Notes under the pieces: generated by a model
What the model was told of the DNA's origin: nothing
Seen by the model: the letters and a program-made list of their open reading frames with translations, nothing else
Database searches by the model: none
Translations under genes and position numbers: made by a program
Shown: piece after piece, positions 7,882-14,766 of the stretch
Layout of the letters: every line of letters starts with the position of its first letter
How positions within the stretch are numbered: the stretch's first letter is position 1
Assembly: GCA_016872895.1 (NCBI GenBank)
Contig: VGYT01000007.1
Coordinates: forward strand, 1 to 36,491
DNA from: Planctomycetota bacterium
GTDB taxonomy: Bacteria; Planctomycetota; Phycisphaerae; FEN-1346
Direction of reading: 5' to 3'
DNA: 36,491 nt

Positions 7882-8081
7882 GAAGAAGGAGATAAGCAGC
7901 GGGTCATGCAGGGGCCAACGGAGCAGGCGAGGAAGAAAGCCGGGGCGGACCCGTAAGAGAAGGGCGAGAAGTCGGCAGCAAGGTCGCTCAAGACCAGGCA
8001 GTGTTTGAGGGGCTGGCACTGCAAGGCCGCGGGCGGCCAAGGCGTCCTCGAGAAACGGCGACTCGAGGACGCCCGTTTTTT
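7882..8081 (+). ncRNA. Candidate structured small RNA, about 200 nt
   Basis: The 516-bp gap between folC and the next gene has no credible ORF but ends in a strong plus-strand terminator with no plus-strand gene for 4 kb upstream. Short complementary pairs are ordered along it: CGGGTC/GACCCG (7900-7905 with 7948-7953), GGTC/GACC (7982-7985 with 7992-7995), GCAGTG/CACTGC (7998-8003 with 8017-8022) and GGCCG/CGGCC (8025-8029 with 8034-8038). I could not match it to SRP RNA, tmRNA or RNase P; 6S RNA has a similar length but I see no long central-bubble rod. The 5' end is a guess from the weak promoter. Confidence 0.4.
8042..8081 (+). terminator. Strong rho-independent terminator
   Basis: A perfect 11-bp stem GCGTCCTCGAG/CTCGAGGACGC with a 9-nt loop, then CCG and six T. 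The minus-strand side has no T tract, so it works on plus-strand transcripts. Confidence 0.8.
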
Positions 8082-8139
8082 GCGCCCGTCCGAAACACCC
8101 GCCCCCGGCGCACGTTATTGATACGGCCGTGGTTTCCTT

Positions 8140-8168
8140 TTGACCGCCTGCGCGCAGGGACCTAGAAT
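8140..8168 (+). promoter_or_regulatory. Probable sigma-70 promoter
   Basis: TTGACC (8140-8145), 17 bp, TAGAAT (8163-8168), with a start expected near 8175 and the ATG at 8186. It drives the unknown membrane protein and probably aroB. Confidence 0.65.
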
Positions 8169-8185
8169 GAACGCCGGAGACGCTT

Positions 8186-9202
8186 ATGAGTAATGCCGCC
8201 TCGCGTATCGCGCTGGTTGCGGCCGCCGTCTGCGCGGCAGGGCTGATTCCGGCCGCAACGGCGGTGCGGATTTGTGGCGAGGAAGCCGCCCCGGCCCGCC
8301 AGGGCGACGCCGCGGCAGGCCCGGCCGCGACCGCGCCGCCGCCCCAGGCCAAGCCGCCACAAGACGCCCCCGCCGGGGCCGAACCTCCCGCAAGGCGCAT
8401 CCTCACGCCCGAGGAAGTCCGCGAACTTCCCGTCTTCTCGCGCTACGATGCGGCCACCTGGCAGAAGTTGCTCGAAAAGGGCAGGACACTCCTGGAAGAC
8501 GTCAAGGACAACACCTTCGGCTACGACGAAGAGGCGTTCTACTGGCTCACCTACCAGGTCTGCCGCATGAACCCCGACCTGCTCGCGCCCGACGCCGAGT
8601 GCCAGCCCTACGCCACGCTGCTGGCGCTGCCGTCGAGTTTCCGCGGCGAGCCGGTCACCATCCGCGGCGTGTACATGAGCGCCGCCCAGTTCCGCGTGCC
8701 GATCCTGGCCCTTCAGAAAGACGTGCCGCACCTCTTCGAGTGCACCGTCAAGGAACCGCCGTTCGACCAGGTGCGGCCCGTGGCCACGGTCATCGTCAAG
8801 GACAACCCGATGCTGTACCTGCGGGCGGGCGACGACGTGCTCGTGAAGGGCTACTTCTACAAAATCCGCAGGTACCAGGGGACGCGCGGCGAAGGCTTCG
8901 CCCCGATGATAATCGCGCAGCGCCTCCAGCCCGACACGGGCCAGCCGCGAGCCCTGGACGAGACGCCCGCCGCCGGCGCAGGGCACCCGTGGGCCGACCC
9001 GTACCTGGTGCTCATGGTCGCGCTGGTCCTTGTGCTGATGATCGCGTTCTTTGCCGTCAGAATACTCCTGCGAAAGCCGAGCCCCCATGCACCTGGTAAA
9101 CGTCCGTTTCAAGTCCACCGCTTCCGCCTGCGCCGTCCGGATCGGGTCGAACCTCCTGCCGGAGGCGGCGGCGGAGGCCAGGGCGGCGGCGCGAAGCCGT
9201 AA
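8186..9202 (+). CDS. Exported, membrane-anchored protein of unknown function
   Basis: 338 residues, not recognised. An N-terminal signal-like segment (residues 1-27, LVAAAVCAAGLIPAATA) is followed by an Ala/Pro-rich linker. A conserved-looking globular part (about 70-255) contains RELPVFSRYD, a GEPVTIRGVYM strand and a GDDVLVKGYFYK strand, suggestive of a small beta-barrel. A C-terminal transmembrane helix (about 273-295, LMVALVLVLMIAFFAV) follows. GGAGA lies 6 nt ahead of the ATG. The last 39 codons overlap aroB by 116 bp in another frame and encode an arginine- and glycine-rich tail, which looks like read-through rather than conserved protein. The arrangement suggests a protein held at the membrane with its main domain outside. 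Confidence 0.65.
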   Translation: MSNAASRIALVAAAVCAAGLIPAATAVRICGEEAAPARQGDAAAGPAATAPPPQAKPPQDAPAGAEPPARRILTPEEVRELPVFSRYDAATWQKLLEKGRTLLEDVKDNTFGYDEEAFYWLTYQVCRMNPDLLAPDAECQPYATLLALPSSFRGEPVTIRGVYMSAAQFRVPILALQKDVPHLFECTVKEPPFDQVRPVATVIVKDNPMLYLRAGDDVLVKGYFYKIRRYQGTRGEGFAPMIIAQRLQPDTGQPRALDETPAAGAGHPWADPYLVLMVALVLVLMIAFFAVRILLRKPSPHAPGKRPFQVHRFRLRRPDRVEPPAGGGGGGQGGGAKP

Positions 9203-10199
9203 CGCCGCCCTCGTAACCGACGCCAACGTGGCCGCTCTCTACCTGGAGCGGGCACGCGACGCACTGCGCGCCGCCGGCGTGGAGGCGGCGCCGCTGGTCG
9301 TCCCGCCCGGCGAGGCCTCGAAGACCCTGGAGCAGGCCGCACGCCTGTACGACGGCATGCTGCGCGCCGGGCTGGACCGCGGCTCGGCCGTCGTGGCCCT
9401 CGGCGGCGGCGTGGTGACGGACCTGGCGGGCTTCGCCGCCGCCACCTACATGCGCGGACTGCCGTGGGTGGCCGTGGCGACGACCCTGCTCGCGCAGGTC
9501 GATGCCGGCGTGGGCGGCAAGACCGCCGTCGACCACCCGGAGTGCAAGAACCTCGTCGGCGCGTTCCACCAGCCTGCGGCCGTCATGGCCGACGTCGGCA
9601 CGCTCGCCACGCTGCCCGAAGAGGAACTCCGCACGGGCCTGGCGGAAGTCGTCAAGCACGCCGTCATCCGCGACGCCGACCTGTTTGCCCTGCTGGAGGC
9701 GCAGGCCGCCCGCATCCTGGCCCGCGACGCCGCGGTGCTGGAGGACATCGTGGCCCGCAGCGTCGGCATCAAGGCCGACGTCGTCATGGCCGACGAGCGC
9801 GAGGCCGACCTCAGGCGCATACTCAATTATGGGCATACCATCGGCCACGCCGCCGAGAGCCTGGCGCTCGCCGCGGGCGGCCGGCTGGGCGGCGCGACGA
9901 TGACGCACGGCCGCGCGGTGGCGCTCGGCATGATCGCCGAGGCCCGCATCGCCGAGCGCCGCGGCCTCGTGGGCCGCGCCGTGGTCGAACGCCAGCGCCG
10001 CCTCCTGGAGCGCTTCGGCCTGCCCGTGCGCCTGGGCGCGCCGCTTGACCCGGAGCGATGCCTGGCCCTCATGCGGCACGACAAGAAGGCCGAGGGCGGC
10101 CGGATGCGATTCGTCCTGCCCGAGGCCATCGGCGCCGTCCGCGTCGTCGCCGACGTGACCGACGAGGAAATCCGCGAGGCGCTTGGCGCGCTCGTTTAG
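9087..10199 (+). CDS. aroB: 3-dehydroquinate synthase
   Basis: Second enzyme of the shikimate pathway: it converts DAHP to 3-dehydroquinate using NAD and a divalent metal. 370 residues, normal length. Motifs: PPGEASKTL, the NAD-binding ALGGGVVTDLAGFAAATYMRG, QVDAGVGGKTAVDHP, the metal and active-site segments LRTGLAEVVKHAVI and RRILNYGHTIGHA, then THGRAVALGM and the late RHDKKAEGGRMRFVLP. I chose the ATG at 9087 rather than 9051 because the family N-terminus (a strand, then VRIGSNLL) begins there; it lies inside the upstream gene, suggesting coupling. The stop codon TAG is part of a GTTTAGCCGCGG repeat. Confidence 0.95.
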   Translation: MHLVNVRFKSTASACAVRIGSNLLPEAAAEARAAARSRNAALVTDANVAALYLERARDALRAAGVEAAPLVVPPGEASKTLEQAARLYDGMLRAGLDRGSAVVALGGGVVTDLAGFAAATYMRGLPWVAVATTLLAQVDAGVGGKTAVDHPECKNLVGAFHQPAAVMADVGTLATLPEEELRTGLAEVVKHAVIRDADLFALLEAQAARILARDAAVLEDIVARSVGIKADVVMADEREADLRRILNYGHTIGHAAESLALAAGGRLGGATMTHGRAVALGMIAEARIAERRGLVGRAVVERQRRLLERFGLPVRLGAPLDPERCLALMRHDKKAEGGRMRFVLPEAIGAVRVVADVTDEEIREALGALV

Positions 10200-10427
10200 C
10201 CGCGGCCGACACGGCCGCGGTCGTGTTCGGGTCGCCCGCGTCCGTTCGCGTCGCCGTACCGGCGACGGCTAAACAACGGCGGCGGGCGGTGACGTTTAGC
10301 CGCGGCCGACACGGCCGCGGTCGTGTTCGGGTCGCCCGCGTCCGTTCGCGTCGCCGTACCGGCGACGGCTAAACAACGGCGGCGGGCGGTGACGTTTAGC
10401 CGCGGCCGGCACGGCCGCGAGTGGCCG
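10194..10427. repeat. Tandem 100-bp repeat built on the GTTTAGCCG...CGGCTAAAC element
   Basis: GTTTAGCCGCGGCCG starts at 10194, 10294 and 10394, an exact 100-bp period with two full copies and a partial third. Each full copy holds an 81-bp element bounded by inverted ends GTTTAGCCG and CGGCTAAAC, with inner hairpins CCGCGGCCG/CGGCCGCGG and GTCGCCG/CGGCGAC, plus a 19-bp spacer. The first copy supplies the aroB stop codon. Related copies lie at 17681-17795, 24067-24160 and about 26153-26180. Confidence 0.9.
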
Positions 10428-10470
10428 CCGCACGGTGCGGCTGCGGCTGAAACTCACCGAGGCACGGAAA

Positions 10471-11595
10471 ATGGACGACCAGGAGCGCCTGGCGGCGCTG
10501 CGGCTGCACCTCGTGACCGGCATCGGCCCGCGCATCTTTGCGGCGCTCGTGGAACGCTTCGGGTCGGCCCTCGCGGCAGCCCAGGCCGGGGCGCCGGCGC
10601 TCGCCGACGTTCCCGGCATCGGCCGCGACTCGGCCTCGCGCCTGCGCGAAGGCATCGCCGCGGCCGACCCGGAGGCGGAACTCGCCAAGGCCCAGGCCGC
10701 CGGCGTCCGCATCATCGTCCGCGGCGAGCCGGAGTACCCCATCGCCCTCACCTACCTGTTCGACGCCCCGCCGGTCCTCTACGTCAAGGGCACGCTCACG
10801 CCCGAAGACGCCCAGGCCCTGGCCATCGTGGGCATGCGCAGGTGCAGCCTGTACGGGCAGGACCAGGCGGAGCGGCTGGCCGCAGGCCTCGCGCGGTCGG
10901 GCTTCACGATCATCTCGGGCCTTGCGCGCGGCATAGACTCGGCGGCGCACCGGGCGGCGCTGGCGGCGGGCGGGCGGACGCTGGCCGTCCTGGGCAACGG
11001 CCTGGCCATCGTCTATCCGCCTGAGAACAGGAAACTGGCCGACGCTGTCGTCGAGCGGGGGGCGCTCGTGAGCGAGTTCCCGATGGACGTCGGGCCGGCG
11101 GCCGAGAACTTCCCCCGCCGCAACCGCATCATAGCCGGCCTCTCGCTCGGCGTCATCGTGGCCGAGGCCGGGCGGCAGTCGGGGGCGCTCATCACCGCCC
11201 GCCTTGCCGCCGAACTCGGCAAAGAGGTCTTCGCCGTGCCGAACCGCGTGGACGCCCCCGGCGCAGCCGGCGTCCATGCCCTCATCCGCGACGGGGCCAG
11301 GCTCCTGGAGTCTGTGGCCGACGTGCTGGAGGAGTTCCCGGACCTGGGCGTGGAGGGGGCAAGCGGGGCCGATGCGCCGCGCCAGGCGGCGCTCGCCCTC
11401 AAGGCGAACCTTTCGGCCGAGGAATCGCGGCTGCTGGAATGGATGGACGGCGAGCCGGTGAGCCTCGATGCGCTGGTCGAGCAGACGGGCCTGCCCCCGC
11501 CGCGCGTCTCCGGGGCGCTCACGCTCCTGGAACTCAAGGGGCTGGTGCGGGCGCTTGCAGGCGGGCGCTTCGCCCTGCGCCGGAAGCAAGCGTAG
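10471..11595 (+). CDS. dprA: DNA-processing protein DprA
   Basis: A DprA/Smf protein of 374 residues that loads RecA on incoming single-stranded DNA in natural transformation. N-terminal helix-hairpin-helix-like region (about 1-65, LVTGIGPRIFAALVERFGS and DVPGIGRDSA). The Rossmann-like core (about 70-285) has VGMRRCSLYG, IISGLARGIDSAAHRAAL, LAVLGNGLAIVYPPEN, the ENFPRRNRIIAGLS stretch and ARQSGALITARLA-like GRQSGALIT. A C-terminal winged helix (about 310-374) includes ESRLLEWMDGEPVSLDALVEQTGL. I chose the ATG at 10471 with GAGG 8 nt upstream; the track start at 10435 lies in repeat sequence. Other competence genes are not in view. Confidence 0.95.
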   Translation: MDDQERLAALRLHLVTGIGPRIFAALVERFGSALAAAQAGAPALADVPGIGRDSASRLREGIAAADPEAELAKAQAAGVRIIVRGEPEYPIALTYLFDAPPVLYVKGTLTPEDAQALAIVGMRRCSLYGQDQAERLAAGLARSGFTIISGLARGIDSAAHRAALAAGGRTLAVLGNGLAIVYPPENRKLADAVVERGALVSEFPMDVGPAAENFPRRNRIIAGLSLGVIVAEAGRQSGALITARLAAELGKEVFAVPNRVDAPGAAGVHALIRDGARLLESVADVLEEFPDLGVEGASGADAPRQAALALKANLSAEESRLLEWMDGEPVSLDALVEQTGLPPPRVSGALTLLELKGLVRALAGGRFALRRKQA

Positions 11596-11614
11596 GCCGG
11601 GGCGTTGCTCCGGA

Positions 11615-12973
11615 CTACATGAGCAGGTGCGCCGCCTCGGCAGCCTGGAGGAACTTGCGGGCGGCCAGTTCCTTCGGCGGATGCGAGTCCAGGTACACGC
11701 CCCAGCCCGGGGCGCTCATGGCGCCCTTCCCGTCAAGCACAAGGCCGTGCGACCCGCGGATGCCCGCGGCCGAGAGCGGTATCGACCGCGTCGCCATGTC
11801 CACCAGCAGTTCGGCCGCATCGAAGCCGGGCTTTGAGTGGATGTCCACGGTGCGGGCGAACGGCGGCGCCTTGGCGTCGTCGAGCCACCAGTAGTACGCG
11901 AAGTGTGCGTCGGGCGCGGCCAGGGCCACCAGTTCGCCGCTGCGGACGTGGTCCAGGCCGCGCGCGGCCTTGCCCTCGGCGCCCAGCACCTCGGCCACGC
12001 CTTCCGTTTTCGCAAGGAGCGCCCGGACCCTGCGGGCGTCGGCCTCGACGTTGGGCGAGTTGGGCATGTAGATGTGTGCCACCTGGTTGTCGGCCAGGGC
12101 GAAGGCGCGCGAGTCGCCGGGGTACAGGTACTCGGCGCCGGCGATCTCGCGCAGGGCCAGGAGGCCCGCCTCGCGCAGGACGCGGTTCAGGGCCACCTGG
12201 CGCCGCACGGGCAGGAAGGAATACTCCGACAGGACGAGCGTGCGGCCGCCGTCGGCCTCGGCCGCCGACAGGAGGGCCGCCGCGAGCGGCTCAAGTTCCC
12301 GCGCCGCGGCGCGGTGCGCGTCGGCGGCAGGCCCCGCGCGGCGGCCGCTGTAGTCCAGGTGCGGCAGGTACGTGAGCATCAGGTCCGGCTTCTCGTCGCG
12401 CCAGACGGCGAGGGATGCGTCGGCGATCCACCGCGAGGAACCGAGGCCCGCCATCGGCCCCCAGTAATGCATCAGGTTGAAGGGCCCGCGGGGCTTGCCG
12501 GCTTCCAGCGACGAAGCGCCGGCGGCGAGGCGGGCGTACAGGCCGGCCGGCCGCGAGTAGCAGTCCTGGATGAGTTCCCCGCCGGGGCCGTGGACGGGCT
12601 TCGGCGTAAGCACCACGTCGGCCGCACCGTACATGCTCTGCTGCCAGAAGAGCATCGCAACCTTCAAGTGCCGAGTGCGGAGTGCGGAGTGCCCCGGCAA
12701 CTGCCACACGCGGGGCGCGCCCACCAGGCGTGCCGACTGTTCCCAGAAACGTACCTCGGCCGTGTCGTGGAAGTACAGGCCGTTGGCGATGATGCCGTGG
12801 CGCCCTGGGCGCTGGCCCGTCGTCAGCGTTGCCTGCATGGTGCAGGTGACGGCGGGCAGGACGGGCTCCAGGCCGAGGGCCGCCCCGCGGCCGGCCATGG
12901 CGGCCAGCGAAGGGATTTCATTCACGAGGTCCAGCGACAGGCCCGCGACGTTCACGACCATCGTGCGGCTCAT
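11615..12973 (-). CDS. Type I phosphodiesterase / alkaline phosphatase superfamily protein
   Basis: 452 residues. It resembles nucleotide pyrophosphatase/phosphodiesterase-like proteins of the alkaline phosphatase superfamily. The nucleophile region LPAVTCTMQATLTTGQRPGRHGI (Thr in VTCTMQ) is well kept, followed by LTYLPHLDYSGRRAGP and, late, GIRGSHGLV. Other metal-site positions look altered: the usual aspartate in the first strand is VNVAGL, the GH of the middle motif is RR, and the usual SDHG is SEYS. It is probably a subfamily with its own metal geometry. No signal peptide is seen. A word-repeat insert (12667-12697) encodes GHSALRTRHL near residue 96. AAGGAA lies 5 nt before the ATG. It faces dprA tail to tail and diverges from the BNR gene. 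Confidence 0.75.
   Translation of the reverse strand: MSRTMVVNVAGLSLDLVNEIPSLAAMAGRGAALGLEPVLPAVTCTMQATLTTGQRPGRHGIIANGLYFHDTAEVRFWEQSARLVGAPRVWQLPGHSALRTRHLKVAMLFWQQSMYGAADVVLTPKPVHGPGGELIQDCYSRPAGLYARLAAGASSLEAGKPRGPFNLMHYWGPMAGLGSSRWIADASLAVWRDEKPDLMLTYLPHLDYSGRRAGPAADAHRAAARELEPLAAALLSAAEADGGRTLVLSEYSFLPVRRQVALNRVLREAGLLALREIAGAEYLYPGDSRAFALADNQVAHIYMPNSPNVEADARRVRALLAKTEGVAEVLGAEGKAARGLDHVRSGELVALAAPDAHFAYYWWLDDAKAPPFARTVDIHSKPGFDAAELLVDMATRSIPLSAAGIRGSHGLVLDGKGAMSAPGWGVYLDSHPPKELAARKFLQAAEAAHLLM
12667..12697. repeat. Word repeat (AGTGCGG) inside the phosphodiesterase gene
   Basis: AGTGCCGAGTGCGGAGTGCG repeats a 7-8-bp word about four times and is translated in frame on the minus strand as part of HSALRTRHL. 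Confidence 0.65.
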
Positions 12974-13002
12974 GGCGGTTCCTTTCGTGCGTGGGAACCT
13001 GC

Positions 13003-13031
13003 ATCATAGCCGCCACACACGGCGCGGGCAA
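13003..13031 (-). promoter_or_regulatory. Probable promoter for the phosphodiesterase-like gene
   Basis: On the minus strand TTGCCC (13026-13031), 17 bp, TATGAT (13003-13008), about 30 bp upstream of the start codon. Confidence 0.55.
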
Positions 13032-13131
13032 CAAGGCGCCCGGCTCGCCAGGGCGACGCCGTGGCAAGCCCGGCGCCTGGCAACCTGCGGCGGACGCGGT
13101 TACAGTATGCCGCCGGAGCAGGCCGCCCGAC

Positions 13132-13153
13132 GCCTGCCTGCCGGCAGGCAGGC
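13132..13153. repeat. Perfect 22-bp palindrome (CCTGCCTGCCGG core)
   Basis: GCCTGCCTGCC followed exactly by its reverse complement, with no loop. It lies in the leader region of the BNR gene, close to its ribosome site at about 13172. Palindromes of this core occur widely in environmental bacterial genomes. Confidence 0.8.
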
Positions 13154-13183
13154 CGGGCGCCCGGACCGCACAGGAGATTTTCC

Positions 13184-14584
13184 ATGCCCGTCGCGACGTG
13201 TCGGACTGCATCTCTTTCTGCGCTGGCTCTGGCGATTGCGATTGCGCCGTGGACGCCCGCCGCCGGCGCCGCCGAGGTCGCCGCCCAGCCCCGGGCCGAC
13301 GGCTACCACGGCATCTGGTTCACGCTCGGCCAGCGGTCGGAGCACGGCGACAAGTACTCCGGGGGCCTCGGCACGTACACCGCCGACCACATCCCGACGG
13401 CCATCCACGTGCCCGAGGTCAACAAGACGTTCTTCGTGTATGGGGGCACGGTGCCCGGGCAGCGGCACCTGCTGGCGATGATCTCGTACTACGACCACGC
13501 GCGGGGCGTCGTGCCGCGGCCGGTAATCGTCCACGACAAGCAGGGCGTGGACGACCCGCACGACAACCCCAGCCTGGCGCTCGACGACAGGGGCCACCTG
13601 TGGGTCTTCGTCAGCGGCCGCGCGAACCTGCGGCCGGGCTTCAAGTATCGCAGCGTCGAGCCGCACGCCATCGACCGCTTCGAGCAAGTGGCCTCCGCCA
13701 CGATGGCCTACCCGCAGCCGTGGTTCGTGCCCGGGCAGGGGTTCCTCCACTGCTTTACGAAGTACACTCGCGGCCGCGAGTTGTACTGGGAGACGTCGGC
13801 CGACGGGCGCACCTGGTCCGAGGCGAAGAAACTCGCCGGCTTCGGCGGTCATTACCAGGTGACAAACGTGCGGCAGGGCGCGCTTGTGACGGCCTTCAAC
13901 TGGCACCCCGGGGGCAACGTGGACAAGCGGACGAACCTGTACTTTCTGCGGACCGACGACTTGGGGCGCACGTGGAAGACCGCCTCGGGCCAGGCGGCGG
14001 CCGCGCCGCTGGCCGAGGTCGGCAACGCGGCCCTGGTGCGGGACTACGCCGCCGAGGGCCGCCTCGTTTACATTAACGATATTCAATTCGACCGCGAGGG
14101 CCGGCCCGTCATCTTCTACATCACGAGCGGCGGCTACAAGCCCGGCCCGGAGGCCGGGCCGCGCGAGTGGACCATCGCCCGCTGGGACGGCCGGGCGTGG
14201 CAGTTCCACCCCGTCGCCACGTCGGACCACAACTACGACATGGGGTCGCTGTACGTCGAGGACGACGCCTGGCGGATAATCGGCCCCAGCGGCCCCGGGC
14301 CGCAGCCCTGGGGCACCGGCGGCGAGATGGCGCTCTGGATCAGCACCGACTCCGGCGCCGCCTGGCGGAAGGTCCGCGACCTGACGGCCCGCAGCCAGTT
14401 CAACCACAGTTACGCGCGGCGGCCGGTGCGGGCGCACCCGGACTTCTACGCCTTCTGGGCCGACGGGAATCCCAACGAGTTCTCGCCGTCGCGGCTGTAC
14501 TTCACCAACCGCGCGGGCGACCACGTCTGGCGGCTGCCGGCGGCCATGACGGAGGAGTTTTCAAGGCCGGAGGTGGCGTGGTAG
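13184..14584 (+). CDS. Secreted BNR-repeat (sialidase-like propeller) protein
   Basis: A 466-residue exported beta-propeller protein of the BNR_4 type. Signal peptide of about 28 residues (SALALAIAIAPWTPAAGA). The mature N-terminus has a family-like block: DGYHGIWFTLGQ, GDKYSGGLGTYTADH, NKTFFVYGGT. Later blades show BNR-like SADGRTWSEAKKL, TDDLGRTWKTASG and STDSGAAWRKVRDL. Relatives include polysaccharide lyases and unusual glycosidases, so a role in cutting or binding a polysaccharide is likely, but the substrate cannot be told. I chose the ATG at 13184 with AGGAG 7 nt upstream; the track start at 13061 lies in repeat sequence. It is flanked by a phosphodiesterase and a GH1 gene, both on the opposite strand. 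Confidence 0.8.
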   Translation: MPVATCRTASLSALALAIAIAPWTPAAGAAEVAAQPRADGYHGIWFTLGQRSEHGDKYSGGLGTYTADHIPTAIHVPEVNKTFFVYGGTVPGQRHLLAMISYYDHARGVVPRPVIVHDKQGVDDPHDNPSLALDDRGHLWVFVSGRANLRPGFKYRSVEPHAIDRFEQVASATMAYPQPWFVPGQGFLHCFTKYTRGRELYWETSADGRTWSEAKKLAGFGGHYQVTNVRQGALVTAFNWHPGGNVDKRTNLYFLRTDDLGRTWKTASGQAAAAPLAEVGNAALVRDYAAEGRLVYINDIQFDREGRPVIFYITSGGYKPGPEAGPREWTIARWDGRAWQFHPVATSDHNYDMGSLYVEDDAWRIIGPSGPGPQPWGTGGEMALWISTDSGAAWRKVRDLTARSQFNHSYARRPVRAHPDFYAFWADGNPNEFSPSRLYFTNRAGDHVWRLPAAMTEEFSRPEVAW

Positions 14585-14604
14585 CGGCGCGTCAACATTA
14601 ACCT

Positions 14605-14684
14605 GGCGGGCGCCCCGCCACTTGGCGGGGTGTTGGCAGGGCGAGAGGCGTGCTTTCGCCCGCCAGGGGCGGGGCGCCCGCAAA
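14605..14684. repeat. Large GC-rich inverted repeat (GGGCGCCCCGCC arms)
   Basis: GCGGGCGCCCCGCC near 14608 pairs with GGCGGGGCGCCCGC near 14668, separated by about 45 nt. It lies between the convergent BNR and GH1 genes, where it could end transcription in either direction. Confidence 0.6.
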
Positions 14685-14686
14685 AA

Positions 14687-14752
14687 GGCAAGGAGAATGT
14701 TGAATATCGAATATTGAATATTGAATATTTCACATTCAATATTCTCCTTGCC
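14687..14752. repeat. Word-repeat hairpin, GAATATTGAATATT type
   Basis: The arms GGCAAGGAGAATGTTGAAT (14687-14705) and CATTCAATATTCTCCTTGCC (14733-14752) pair almost perfectly; the left side then repeats the word GAATATT three times. It is strikingly AT-rich compared with its surroundings. Confidence 0.8.
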
Positions 14753-14766
14753 GTTTCGCCCCCGCC

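Noticed and set aside
7906-7956. 16-residue ORF in the folC upstream gap (MQGPTEQ...)
   Set aside because: AAGGAG is 14 nt from the ATG, too far, and the peptide shows no features; a structured RNA fits better.
7921-7965. RNase P-like motifs (GAGGAAGAAAG, GTAAGAG)
   Set aside because: The motifs are not in the right order or spacing, and the transcript is far too short for RNase P RNA.
10194-10427. CRISPR array
   Set aside because: The period is exactly 100 bp and spacers are identical; no unique spacers and no cas genes.
14707-14730. Isolated AT-rich promoter inside the GAATATT repeat
   Set aside because: The AT-rich bases belong to the word-repeat hairpin between convergent genes; no gene follows in a fitting position.
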